A stretch of 36,733 nt of DNA from Polyangia bacterium (GTDB lineage: Bacteria > Myxococcota_A > Polyangia > Nannocystales > Nannocystaceae): positions 1 through 36,733 of the forward strand of contig JAUIKS010000058.1 in NCBI GenBank assembly GCA_030430565.1, written 5' to 3'. This document shows, piece after piece, positions 19,841-31,939 of this stretch. The position numbers and the translations under genes were made by a program. Each line of letters begins with the position of its first letter. The first letter of the stretch is position 1. The notes under the pieces were generated by a model that did not search any database, was not told the origin of the DNA, and saw nothing but the letters and a program-made list of their open reading frames with translations.

Positions 19841-19859
19841 AACGCGCCGGGACTATAGT
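19830..19859 (+). promoter_or_regulatory. Probable promoter of the beta-propeller lipoprotein gene
   Basis: TTGTAG (19830-19835) and TATAGT (19854-19859) are 18 bp apart. The predicted transcript start coincides with GTG 19866, so the mRNA is probably leaderless. Confidence 0.55.
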
Positions 19860-19865
19860 CGCCTC

Positions 19866-21281
19866 GTGGGGCGGTTCATGTCGGCGGCGAGCGAGGCGGT
19901 GAGCATCACGCTCGCGCTCGGGCTCGCCTGGGCGTGCGCGGTCGATGAGGAGCCCGGCGGCTCGACGAGCACGGGCCCGGCCCCTGACGACGACGCCCAG
20001 GACGCCGGCAGCGAGGGCGAGGCGACGGCGCCCGCGGCGGCGCTCTGCGGCGACGGCGTCGTCGACGACGGCGAGGACTGCGAGCCCGGGCTCGCGGGCC
20101 CGGCCTGCGCGAGCGACTGCAGCTTCGAGCCGGGCGCGCTGCTCTGGCGTCAGCGCTACAACGGCTCGAGCGACGCGGGCGACTTCGGCTACGGCGTCGC
20201 GGTCACGCCCGACGGCGGCGCGCTGGTGGTCGGCGACTCCTACGTCGAGGGCGAGGGCAGCAACCTCTGGCTCGCCCGCTACGAGGCCGACGGCGCGCCG
20301 CGCTGGTCGACGACCTTCAACGGCGAGGCCGGCGAGGCCTACCAGGACGCGGGGCGAGGCGTCGCGCTGGGGGCCGGCGGCGAGATCTACGTGACCGGCT
20401 TCAGCTACCGCCAGGGCTCGGGCTTTGATGTCCTTGTCGCCAGCTTCGATCCGGACGGCGCGTTGGCCTGGAGCGCGCGCCATGACGGGCCCGCGAGCGG
20501 ACTCGATATGGGCGAGGCGATCGTCGTCGACTCCTTTGATGAAGACGGCGAGCTGCTGGTGGTCGGCACCGTCGACGCCGGCCCCGACGCGCACGACGAT
20601 ATGTGGATCGCGCGGCTGCGCGCCGACGGCGAGCTGAAGTGGTCGACGCGCTACGACCACGGCGTCGGCGGCAACGATCGAGGCTACGGGATCGCGCGCG
20701 CGCCCGGATCCGGCTTCGCGGTCACCGGCGCGGTCGAGGTCGGCTCCGAGGGGCAGCTCGCGGGCGGCGACGCGTGGCTCGGGCGCTTCGACTCGAGCGG
20801 CGCGCTGCTGTGGTCGACGACGCACTCCGGCGCGCAGGGCGAGTTCGGCTACGACGCGGGCCTCGCGGTCTCCGTGGACCCGGGCGACGGCGCGCTGGTC
20901 GTGGCCGGCTACGACTCGCCGGCCGCCGAGTCGAGTGACATCTGGATCGCGCGCTACGACCCCGACGGCGCGCTGCTGTGGACGCGTACGTACAACGAGG
21001 AGACCAGCGACTCCAACATGGCCTACGCGCTCGCGCACGCCGAGGACGGAGCGATCGTCGCGGCGGGCTTCCGGCTGCGCATGAACGAGGGCGAGGACGT
21101 GTGGGTCCGCAAGTACACGCGCGCCGGCGAGGTCGTGTGGACGCAGACCCACGACGACGCGGGCTACTACGACATCGCGCGCGGCGTGGCGATCGACCCC
21201 GCCGGGCGCGTGCTCGTCGCCGGCTTCAGCTTCGCCGAGTCGACCGGGCACGACGGCTGGCTCGGCGCCTTCGCGCTCTGA
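19866..21281 (+). CDS. Beta-propeller-like repeat lipoprotein
   Basis: A 471-aa protein. N-terminal hydrophobic signal ITLALGLAWACAVD with a probable lipidated Cys near residue 24; acidic Ser/Thr/Asp linker; then CGDGVVDDGEDCE, the short Cys motif common in myxobacterial surface proteins; then about seven blade-like repeats of roughly 55 residues. The repeats carry recurring DxWIARYDPDGALLW and xVAVTPDGGALVVG motifs. These are the signs of a beta-propeller built from SBBP-like repeats, probably exposed on the cell surface. Start is GTG 19866, which a TATAGT hexamer places exactly at the likely transcript start and which gives an Arg in the signal n-region; ATG 19878 is the alternative. No enzyme motif is visible. 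It appears to be a single-gene unit under the palindrome upstream. Confidence 0.78.
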   Translation: MGRFMSAASEAVSITLALGLAWACAVDEEPGGSTSTGPAPDDDAQDAGSEGEATAPAAALCGDGVVDDGEDCEPGLAGPACASDCSFEPGALLWRQRYNGSSDAGDFGYGVAVTPDGGALVVGDSYVEGEGSNLWLARYEADGAPRWSTTFNGEAGEAYQDAGRGVALGAGGEIYVTGFSYRQGSGFDVLVASFDPDGALAWSARHDGPASGLDMGEAIVVDSFDEDGELLVVGTVDAGPDAHDDMWIARLRADGELKWSTRYDHGVGGNDRGYGIARAPGSGFAVTGAVEVGSEGQLAGGDAWLGRFDSSGALLWSTTHSGAQGEFGYDAGLAVSVDPGDGALVVAGYDSPAAESSDIWIARYDPDGALLWTRTYNEETSDSNMAYALAHAEDGAIVAAGFRLRMNEGEDVWVRKYTRAGEVVWTQTHDDAGYYDIARGVAIDPAGRVLVAGFSFAESTGHDGWLGAFAL

Positions 21282-21545
21282 CTCTGCCAGTGGCGCTTTC
21301 TCAGGCGTTTGCGGGATGGCCGTTCGTACCTGTCACATCGGCCTCGTCGCGGGCTCTCCGCAGGTGCGCAGCGGCTCGCACTGCGAAAACAATTGCCGGG
21401 TCAGACGCCTGCGAACAGAGTTTCGCGGTCCCCGGGCACAAGCGCGCGCGACGTCGCCATGTGACCTCTCGTCACGAGAACGCGACAACAACCCTATTGA
21501 CGAGTGACCTGGAGCCGGGAGAAAAGCAGGCAACCTTTGGCCAGG

Positions 21546-21551
21546 TAGCGT
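21546..21551 (+). promoter_or_regulatory. Possible -10 of btaAB
   Basis: TAGCGT ends 6 nt before ATG 21558 and no Shine-Dalgarno is present, which fits a leaderless start. A strong TTGACG lies further up at 21497-21502, but it is too far away to pair with this hexamer, so the real promoter is uncertain. Confidence 0.35.
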
Positions 21552-21557
21552 GTCCCG

Positions 21558-22679
21558 ATGTTGCGTGATCGACTCTACGTGCAAGTTTTCACTCGTCTGT
21601 TTGTCTACAACATCCTGTTCGAGGACTCCGAGGTCGATGAGACCATCCTCGACGTGAAGGAGGACTCCTCGATCCTCTCGATCACGGGCGCGGGCTGCGG
21701 CGTCGCGGGCATGGTGCACCGCAACCCGCGACGGATCGACGCGGTGGACATCAACCGCCACCATCTCGCGCTGACGGCCCTGAAGATCCGCGGCGCGCAG
21801 ATGCTGAGCTCCTACGCCGAGTTCTACGACCTCTTCGGCCGCGGCTACGCCGTGCAGCCGTCGCGGCTCGTCCGCCGCGTCACCGACGGCCTGCCCTCGT
21901 GGATCCAGCGCTACTGGAAGAGCCATCACAAGCGCTTCCACGAGCCCTACCACCGCCAGGGGATGACCGCGCAGATCATGTCGGTCATGCGCCGCATGCT
22001 CGGCGTCGACGCCGAGTGGTTCCGCGGCATGATCCGGATGTCGGTCGAGGACCGTCACCGGCTGATCGACGACTGGATCACGCCGGTCTTCAACCGCCCC
22101 TACGTCAAGGCCTTCCTCGAGTCGCCGATTCAGTACATCGGCTTCGGCATCAACTACGAGCAGCGCGACCGCATGCTCGGGACCGCGGGCCAGGAGATCA
22201 CGGACTTCTACATCAGCCACATGAAGCGCGTCGCGGCCACCGACCTCGAGCGCAACTGGTTCGGCTGGTACACGATCGCCGGCCAGCACAACCACGACAA
22301 CCCCGAGGCCATCCCGCCCTACCTGCGCCGCGATCGCCACGAGCACTCGCTCGAGTCCTCGGTCTCGGTCGGCTACCACCACGGCAACATCCTCGACGTG
22401 CTGCGCTCGGCCGGGCCGAACACCTGGTCGCACTACACGCTCTGCGACGCGCCCGACTGGATGCCGCTGCGTGTCCAGAAGACCATGCTCAACGAGATCG
22501 CCCGGACCGCGCGCCCCGGCGCGCTCGTGCTGCGCCGCACGGTCGAGGACGACTGCATCATCGAGCGCCACAACCTCGGCGACCGCTTCATGCACCGCGA
22601 GGACCTCTCGAGCTTCGCGACCGAGAACGATCGCACCCGTCAGTACCGACGCGTCGACGTGTACCAGGTGGCCGCATGA
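21558..22679 (+). CDS. btaA: BtaA: SAM:diacylglycerol 3-amino-3-carboxypropyltransferase
   Basis: A 373-aa DUF3419 family protein. It would move the 3-amino-3-carboxypropyl group of S-adenosylmethionine onto diacylglycerol, the first step to the betaine lipid DGTS, at the membrane surface. Visible features are a SAM-binding motif ILSITGAGCGVAGMV (about residues 38-53), AVDINRHHLALTALK, a long helical middle region, and the family segment CDAPDWM. Length is near that of bacterial BtaA (about 370-420). The next gene encodes a BtaB-like methyltransferase and its ATG overlaps this stop by 4 bp (ATGA), the classical btaAB arrangement. Such lipids replace phospholipids under phosphate limitation in alphaproteobacteria; regulation here is not visible. 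Confidence 0.88.
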   Translation: MLRDRLYVQVFTRLFVYNILFEDSEVDETILDVKEDSSILSITGAGCGVAGMVHRNPRRIDAVDINRHHLALTALKIRGAQMLSSYAEFYDLFGRGYAVQPSRLVRRVTDGLPSWIQRYWKSHHKRFHEPYHRQGMTAQIMSVMRRMLGVDAEWFRGMIRMSVEDRHRLIDDWITPVFNRPYVKAFLESPIQYIGFGINYEQRDRMLGTAGQEITDFYISHMKRVAATDLERNWFGWYTIAGQHNHDNPEAIPPYLRRDRHEHSLESSVSVGYHHGNILDVLRSAGPNTWSHYTLCDAPDWMPLRVQKTMLNEIARTARPGALVLRRTVEDDCIIERHNLGDRFMHREDLSSFATENDRTRQYRRVDVYQVAA

Positions 22680-23299
22680 GCGTCGCCGAGGCCCATCAAG
22701 GAGAGCACCGGGCCTTCCTCAACCGCTACTACGGCTGGTCGCGGAAGATCTACGACGTCACGCGCAAGTACTACCTGTTCGGCCGCGACACCGCGATCGA
22801 CCGCATGCTCGAGGAGCCCTGGGACAGCCTCGTCGAGATCGGGCCCGGGACCGGGCGCAACCTGAGGCAGATCCGCGCGCGCAGGCCCCACGCGAAGCTC
22901 GGGGGCATCGACGCCAGCGACGCGATGCTCGAGCACGCGCGCAAGAAGTGTCCGTGGGCCAGCCTCGCGCAGGGCTTCGCCGAGCAGGCCGACTACTCGG
23001 AGCTGTTCGGCGCGCCGCCGGACCGCGTGCTGTTCAGCTACTGCCTCTCGATGGTGCAGGAGAAGGAGAAGGCGCTGGCGCACGCGCTGAGCCAGGTCGC
23101 CCCGGGCGGCGAGGTCTGGGTCGTCGACTTCAGCGATCTCGGCGGCCTGCGCCAGCCCATGCGCGGCATGCTGCAGCGGTGGCTCGCGGCCTTCCACGTC
23201 AAGCCGCTCGACATCCAGCTGCTGCACGACCAGGGCGCCGGCATCGAGCACGGCCCGCTGCACTACTTCGTGATCGGCCGCATGCGCCGCCCGGCCTAG
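22676..23299 (+). CDS. btaB: BtaB-like N-methyltransferase for betaine lipid
   Basis: A 207-aa class I SAM-dependent methyltransferase. Motif I is VEIGPGTGRN (about residues 53-62), followed by GGIDASDAMLEHAR (acidic loop binding the ribose) and a SYCLSMVQ motif. The short length and the DVTRKYYLFGRDTAIDRML N-terminus match bacterial BtaB, which methylates the amino group of the BtaA product three times to give DGTS. The gene begins at ATG 22676 within the ATGA overlap with btaA, so the two are translated together. The only alternative is a general small-molecule methyltransferase; the context argues strongly for BtaB. Confidence 0.85.
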   Translation: MSVAEAHQGEHRAFLNRYYGWSRKIYDVTRKYYLFGRDTAIDRMLEEPWDSLVEIGPGTGRNLRQIRARRPHAKLGGIDASDAMLEHARKKCPWASLAQGFAEQADYSELFGAPPDRVLFSYCLSMVQEKEKALAHALSQVAPGGEVWVVDFSDLGGLRQPMRGMLQRWLAAFHVKPLDIQLLHDQGAGIEHGPLHYFVIGRMRRPA

Positions 23300-23302
23300 C
23301 GG

Positions 23303-24574
<1,272 letters not shown>

Positions 24575-24779
24575 ACGCGGACGCGTTCGCGCGCGATTCG
24601 AGCGCGCGGGGAGACTCACTCAAGTCTCACAGAAGCACCGGTGCATCAAGCCGCGGGGCTCGCTCCTGGCGTCGGCGCGCTCACGCGGACGCGTAGTCCG
24701 TTCTCCCACCTGACGCCGCGCGCGCGCGCGACCGCGGCGGTCGGGACCTGCTCCTGTGAGCAAGTCGCGTGGCGCGTGA

Positions 24780-25349
24780 TCACGTCGCGCGCGGCCGTCG
24801 GGGCGCCGCCTCGCCGACACCGGCGATCGCCTCGACGCGCTCGCGCAGCTGGAGCTTCGCGCGACGCAGGCGCGTGCGCACGGTGCCCTCGGGGACGCCC
24901 GTGATCTCGCCGATCTCCCGCGCCGAGATGCCCTCCCAGTAGTACAGCTCGAGCGCGATCTGGAGGTCGATTGGGAGCCGGCACATCTCGGCCTGCACGA
25001 GCTGCTCGCGCTCGCCCTGCGCGAGCACGCTGGCCGGGGACTGCCCGCAGTCGATCACGCTGACCTCGAGCGGATCGACGGCGCCTCGGCTCTGGCGCCT
25101 GCGCAGGTGCTCGAGCAGCTTGTTGCGCGCGACGGCGTACAAGAAGGTCGTCAGCTTGGCCTCGCCGCGGAATCGCTCGCGCGCCTCGAGGCAGGCCAAG
25201 AAGGTCGCCTGGACCAGGTCCTCGGCGTGGTGCGACACGCGGTTGCGGAAGAACCGCTGCACCTTGCTCACGTGACGCTCGTAGAACTCCTCACCCGCGC
25301 GATTGTCCCCTTCGCCCCAGCGCTGAAGGAGCTCGAAGTCCGTGACCAT
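24780..25349 (-). CDS. ECF-type RNA polymerase sigma factor
   Basis: A 189-aa sigma-70 family protein of group IV. Region 2 is AGEEFYERHVSKVQRFF to RVSHHAEDLVQATFLAC, with region 2.3/2.4 in LTTFLYAVARNKLLEHLRRR. Region 4 is IALELYYWEGISAREIGEIT to VPEGTVRTRLRRAKLQL, the promoter -35 helix-turn-helix. ATG 25349 is preferred to GTG 25367 because it aligns with other ECF factors. A TATACA lies 8 nt before the ATG, consistent with a leaderless mRNA. Just upstream, 69 bp away, is a membrane kinase gene, and no anti-sigma gene is adjacent, so control by phosphorylation is a reasonable inference. A His residue stands where the usual acidic residue begins the AED motif of region 2.2. Confidence 0.93.
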   Translation of the reverse strand: MVTDFELLQRWGEGDNRAGEEFYERHVSKVQRFFRNRVSHHAEDLVQATFLACLEARERFRGEAKLTTFLYAVARNKLLEHLRRRQSRGAVDPLEVSVIDCGQSPASVLAQGEREQLVQAEMCRLPIDLQIALELYYWEGISAREIGEITGVPEGTVRTRLRRAKLQLRERVEAIAGVGEAAPRRPRAT

Positions 25350-25357
25350 GCACGGGG

Positions 25358-25363
25358 TGTATA
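25358..25363 (-). promoter_or_regulatory. Possible -10 of the ECF sigma gene
   Basis: TATACA on the minus strand ends 8 nt before ATG 25349 without Shine-Dalgarno. Weak -10 because the last base is A instead of T. Confidence 0.3.
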
Positions 25364-25418
25364 CCACGACGGGCGAGCGCCCTCGCGCCGTGGTGAGCGC
25401 CGCGCTCAGGACGCGCTC

Positions 25419-27098
25419 CTAGAACTGGAACGTGTAGCCGAGCGTCTGCCCGTTCTGCGCGCGCCCGAAGCGGGCCGCGCGGACCGTGCCCGTGATGCAG
25501 CGCTTAAACGCCGCGGTGCCGACGCGGCTCTTGTACTTGACGTTCTCGACGACGCCGGCCGCCGAGATCGAGACGTGCAGCTTGACGGTCTTCGGCGAGA
25601 GCCCGCTCGTCCGGCAACGGCTCGCCCGCGGCCGCAGCTTGTTGAGGGTCGCGCGGAACTGTGCGTACGGCAGGCGCTCTGGGAGCGCGCCGGTCTTCTT
25701 GGTCGGCGTCTTCTTCTTGCGCTTGGTTCGGCGCCCGTCTGGGTCGTCGATGATCGCGTCGGAGTCGGTGCCGTCAGAGTCGGAGCCGGCGTCGGTGTCG
25801 GTGTCGGTGTCAGCGTCGGTGTCGGTCGCGCCGTCGTCGGGGATGTCGTCGTCGTCACCGGCGGCGTCGCTCGTGCGCTCGTCGACGCTCGAGTCCCCGC
25901 CGCCGCTGTCCGACGCCTGCGCGGTGATACCGGTCGGCACCCACATCGGCCGCTCGTCGCCGGGCGAGGCCGCGACGCGCTCGCTCGTCGTCCCGCCCGC
26001 GTCGCTCGTGCCAGCCATCGGGCCCAGGGTGAGCACCCACGCGGCCGCGGCGATCGCCAGCAAGAGCGCGATCGCGAGGAGCGTCAGGGACGACAGGCCG
26101 CGCTTCTTGAGCGGCGGCGGCGGCGGCTCCGCGACGGGCCGGTCGACCTCCTCGAGCGCGTCGGCGAACTCGCGCGCGGTCTGAAAGCGCAGCGCGCGAT
26201 CTTTCTCGAGCGCCTTGAGGATCACCGCCTCGAGCCGATCCGAGATGTCGGCGCTGGGCGCGATGACGCGCGGCCGCGGCGGCGCCTCGTTGATGTGCTT
26301 GATCAGCAGGCCCATGACGCCCGGCGCGGTGAAGGGGACCTTGCCCGTCAGCATCTCGAACAGGATGATGCCCGAGGAGTAGATGTCTGTTCGGACATCT
26401 AGCTTCATGCTCCGCGCCTGCTCCGGCGACATGTAGTCCGCGGTCCCGATGATCACGCCCGTCTGCGTCAGCCGGTTCTCCTCTTCCTCCTCCTCGAACT
26501 TGGCGATGCCGAAGTCGAGCAGCTTCGCGACCTCCTCGCCGGCCTCGTCGAGCAGGATGAAGCAGTTCTCCGGCTTCATGTCGCGGTGGATGATCCCGGC
26601 GGCGTGCGCGGCCTGCAGCGCGTCGAGGATCTGCAGCATGATCGCCTTCGCCCGCGGCCACCTCATCGGCCCGCCGCGCTTGATCGCCATGTCGAGGTTC
26701 ACGCCCTCGAGGTACTCCATCACGTAGAACGGGATGCCGCGCTCGGTGTAGCCGAAGTCGGTGATGTCGACGATGTTCTTGTGGCGGATCCGCGAGGCCG
26801 AGCGCGCCTCCTGCATAAAGCGCTCGACGTTGGCGCCTCGCTTCTTCGCGCGCGTCGCCAGGATCTTGATCGCGACCTCGCGCTCGATGTCGACGTGCTC
26901 GGCGAGGTAGACATCGCCCATCCCGCCCTGGCCGAGGCGCCTGATGATCCGGTAGCGCGAGGCGAGCATCGTCCCCGCGGGAAACAGCTCCTCGCTCTCG
27001 GCGGCGGGCTGCGTCCGGACGACCGAGGTCGCGGCATCGTCGTCCTCGGCGGATTTGATCCTCGTCTGGATCTGCGAGGGGCGCTTGACGTTTTCCAT
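25419..27098 (-). CDS. Membrane Ser/Thr protein kinase with AgmX-type C-terminal domain (kinase 1)
   Basis: A 559-aa protein. Cytoplasmic kinase domain about 48-320: GQGGMG (56-61), Lys 78, HRD (171-173) with Asn 178, DFG (195-197), GTADYMSPEQA, and a conserved DVRTDIY. All catalytic residues are present, so it should be active. One transmembrane helix (336-358) leads to an exported region: an acidic Asp/Thr linker (TDTDADTDTDTD, about 425-436), a Lys/Thr stretch, and a C-terminal AgmX/PglI-like domain (about 475-559) with Cys 495 and Cys 534. The exported domain may sense or bind envelope ligands. The gene sits 42 bp after a lipoprotein gene and 69 bp before the ECF sigma gene on the same strand. 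Confidence 0.92.
   Translation of the reverse strand: MENVKRPSQIQTRIKSAEDDDAATSVVRTQPAAESEELFPAGTMLASRYRIIRRLGQGGMGDVYLAEHVDIEREVAIKILATRAKKRGANVERFMQEARSASRIRHKNIVDITDFGYTERGIPFYVMEYLEGVNLDMAIKRGGPMRWPRAKAIMLQILDALQAAHAAGIIHRDMKPENCFILLDEAGEEVAKLLDFGIAKFEEEEEENRLTQTGVIIGTADYMSPEQARSMKLDVRTDIYSSGIILFEMLTGKVPFTAPGVMGLLIKHINEAPPRPRVIAPSADISDRLEAVILKALEKDRALRFQTAREFADALEEVDRPVAEPPPPPLKKRGLSSLTLLAIALLLAIAAAAWVLTLGPMAGTSDAGGTTSERVAASPGDERPMWVPTGITAQASDSGGGDSSVDERTSDAAGDDDDIPDDGATDTDADTDTDTDAGSDSDGTDSDAIIDDPDGRRTKRKKKTPTKKTGALPERLPYAQFRATLNKLRPRASRCRTSGLSPKTVKLHVSISAAGVVENVKYKSRVGTAAFKRCITGTVRAARFGRAQNGQTLGYTFQF
25794..25834. repeat. Hexanucleotide repeat encoding Thr-Asp
   Basis: Imperfect copies of GTGTCG (plus strand), encoding the TDTDTD part of the kinase 1 exported linker. 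Similar repeats occur in the neighbouring lipoprotein gene at 27147-27190 and 27362-27397. Confidence 0.8.
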
Positions 27099-27140
27099 GC
27101 TGCCTGTGGTGTATCTGCGCCCGCGCGACGAGGTGAGGAG

Positions 27141-28337
<1,197 letters not shown>

Positions 28338-28347
28338 GAGAGAATTG

Positions 28348-28353
28348 AGGATA
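28348..28353 (-). promoter_or_regulatory. Possible -10 of the lipoprotein gene
   Basis: TATCCT on the minus strand is 10 nt before ATG 28337, giving a very short leader. It suggests this gene has its own promoter 160 bp after kinase 2. Confidence 0.4.
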
Positions 28354-28512
28354 GCGTCTGTCGTGGACCGGCTCCAGCCCGCGCATCCGGCCCGCAAGCC
28401 TCGCCGGGGTGTCATCGCGCGCTCCTGTAGGCGGGGGCTTCAGCACCCGCTCCCAAGAGCGCGTCCGCGTAACCTCGCCCGCGTCGCGCACCGCGACGCC
28501 GCCGCGCGCGGG

Positions 28513-30201
<1,689 letters not shown>

Positions 30202-30221
30202 TCGCGGCTGGCAGCCGGCCA

Positions 30222-30271
30222 AGGATACCGGATTCTCCCAACCTCGAAATAGCCATGTCTTATGGGACATG
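30222..30271 (-). promoter_or_regulatory. Promoter region of kinase 2 with TGTC-N6-GACA palindrome
   Basis: The -10-like TATCCT is at 30227-30222 (minus strand). A palindrome with arms CATGTC (30254-30259) and GACATG (30266-30271) and a 6-nt spacer is centred about 47 bp upstream of the predicted start, a usual distance for an activator site. A second inverted repeat GTGGCGA/TCGCCAC lies next to it at 30274-30288. Confidence 0.45.
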
Positions 30272-30410
30272 TTGTGGCGATTCGCCACCGCGTCGCGCAG
30301 AACTGACCGCCGCCGCGAGCACCAGTTATGGACATGTTCGTAGGGCCATGCTGATACTCGACCTGGGCGACGGCTCGCGGGCGCGTGGCGTTAATCCCCG
30401 GCGGCCGCGG

Positions 30411-31622
30411 CTAAAAGCGCAGGGTGAGTGAAGCTCCCACACCGCGCCGCGAGAGCTGCGGGCGCAGCGTGACCGAGCGCTCCTTCGGCTTCTTGGCGCC
30501 GAGCGCGAGCAGCGGGACGCCGGCTCCGAGCGCGAGGCCCCCCACGACGCCGCCGACGATCGCGAGGATGTTCGCGGTCCGCCCGCGGCCGTCGAGCTCC
30601 AGCAGCGTGGGGTCGTCCTCGGGCAGCGGCGCGCCCATCTCGAGGGCCGCGTCGACCAGCGCCTGCCCGTCGCGCTCGGCGAAGGAGCCGATCACGAGGC
30701 CCGCCGTCATGAGCCCGAGCGCGGCGACGCCGACCCCCGTGGTCGTCGCGCCCGCGATCAGCAGCCGGCGGCGCTTCGCGGCCTCGCGCTCCGCCGCGCG
30801 GGCGCGCGCGGCCTCGGCCTCGAGCTCCGCGCTGTCGTCGGGCTCGTCCGCGGGCTTCTCCGCCCAGGGATCGTCGCAGTCGAGCTCGGGGTGCTCCTTC
30901 GCGGCGGCCTCGAGCAGCTCGCGGATCTCCGCGAGCAGCGACTTGGCCTTGTCGACATCGCGGAATTCATCGCCCTTGGACCCGAAGTCGCGGCGGATCT
31001 CCTCGAGGAACACGAGCAGCTTGCGCTCCGCCTCGCACAGATAACCCGGCTTGTCCTCGACGGTGGCGGCGCTGCGCAGCACGTCGATGAGGAGGAACAA
31101 GACCGAGGCGCGGGCCTCGTGCTGCTCGCTCGGGGTGCTGTTGTAGGCCTCCTCGAATAGATCCGCCGCGCGCCCGAGGTCGCCCTCGTCGCGCGCCTTC
31201 GTCGCGCCCTCGAACAGGGTCTGTAGCCGCGCACCGCCCTCGCCCGGCGCGTCGTCGCGATCGTCATCGTCATCGCGCTCGGGACCGCCTTCGGCGGGAT
31301 CCTCGTCAGGCTTCGTGTCCGCCTCTTCCGCGGGCTTCTTGGTTGACGCTTTTTTATCGGATTTTTTGCCGGACTTTTTGCCGGACTTTTTGCCGGATTT
31401 TTTGCCGGATTTTTTGCCGGGTTTTTTGCCGGGTTTTTTGCCGGAGCCGGATTTGCTGCTCCCCGACGGCGCGGCCCACGAGAGCTCGGCCTCGAGCGCC
31501 TGGGCTCGCGCGGGGCTCAGCAGCAGCATCCCGGCGCTGACCAGCAGCGCGAGCGATCGGGCGCCGATCGTCAAGCTGCGGCCGCGGGCGGGCTCGCCGT
31601 CGTGCGCCTTGCCGTGCTCCAA
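30411..31622 (-). CDS. Envelope protein with Lys-Lys-Ser-Gly repeats
   Basis: A 403-aa protein starting at TTG 31622. Signal peptide SLTIGARSLALLVSAGMLLL (cleavage near ARAQA). Next come seven tetrapeptide units KKPG or KKSG/KKSD, an acidic segment, a TPR-like helical domain (about 135-250; DLFEEAYNSTPSEQHEARA), an Ala/Arg/Glu coiled-coil-like stretch, then two hydrophobic segments (about 292-312 and 348-372). The C-terminus is VGASLTLRF with terminal Phe. The architecture recurs in myxobacteria near kinases, usually without known function. A TATGCT hexamer is 9 nt before the TTG, so the mRNA is almost leaderless; a later TTG within the signal region is an alternative start. Confidence 0.75.
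   Translation of the reverse strand: MEHGKAHDGEPARGRSLTIGARSLALLVSAGMLLLSPARAQALEAELSWAAPSGSSKSGSGKKPGKKPGKKSGKKSGKKSGKKSGKKSDKKASTKKPAEEADTKPDEDPAEGGPERDDDDDRDDAPGEGGARLQTLFEGATKARDEGDLGRAADLFEEAYNSTPSEQHEARASVLFLLIDVLRSAATVEDKPGYLCEAERKLLVFLEEIRRDFGSKGDEFRDVDKAKSLLAEIRELLEAAAKEHPELDCDDPWAEKPADEPDDSAELEAEAARARAAEREAAKRRRLLIAGATTTGVGVAALGLMTAGLVIGSFAERDGQALVDAALEMGAPLPEDDPTLLELDGRGRTANILAIVGGVVGGLALGAGVPLLALGAKKPKERSVTLRPQLSRRGVGASLTLRF
31350..31444. repeat. 12-bp repeats with T5/T6 tracts (Lys-Lys codons)
   Basis: Eight consecutive near-identical 12-bp units, each with a run of five or six T on the plus strand, read as AAA-AAA or AAA-AAG on the coding minus strand. AAA lysine codons and homopolymers stand out in this GC-rich genome. 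Confidence 0.9.
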
Positions 31623-31939
31623 TGACTAGGGAGCATACTCGAGCGGCCGTGAGGTCGGCTAGCCCTCTGTGGGCGGACTTGCGCCGCGAGCTCGCCTCGC
31701 GAACGCGCGGTTCGCCAGACGCGTCGCGCTCGAGCCCGCACGCGCGCGACATCGTCGGTACACGAGCGAGCGCGTGAGCGCGGTCTCTATGGCTAATGTG
31801 ACAGGTTCTCGCCGCGTAGCGGGGGCGGGCGGGGAGCAGCGTCGCCTGGCCTCGGGGTCGCCGCGGTGACATCGCGGTCCGCCCGTGAATTGCGGCGGCG
31901 CGCTGGCTCCCGGCGCGAGAGTGTGCAATTGGGCGAGGC
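31623..31939. other. Divergent intergenic region
   Basis: 317 bp between the Lys-repeat gene and the MutS-like gene, transcribed away from each other. It holds the TATGCT hexamer of the former (31637-31632, minus strand) and an inverted repeat GCGAAC/GTTCGC with a 5-nt loop at 31699-31715. No gene is supported here. Confidence 0.45.

Noticed and set aside
19836..21251. A 471-codon minus-strand frame opposite the beta-propeller lipoprotein
   Set aside because: It has the same length as the plus-strand gene by coincidence, but lacks signal peptide and repeats; the plus strand has a signal, Cys motif and regular blades.
30202..30288. N-terminal extension of kinase 2 to GTG 30288
   Set aside because: A -10-like TATCCT and the palindrome lie inside this stretch, and its translation does not look like kinase N-terminal sequence.
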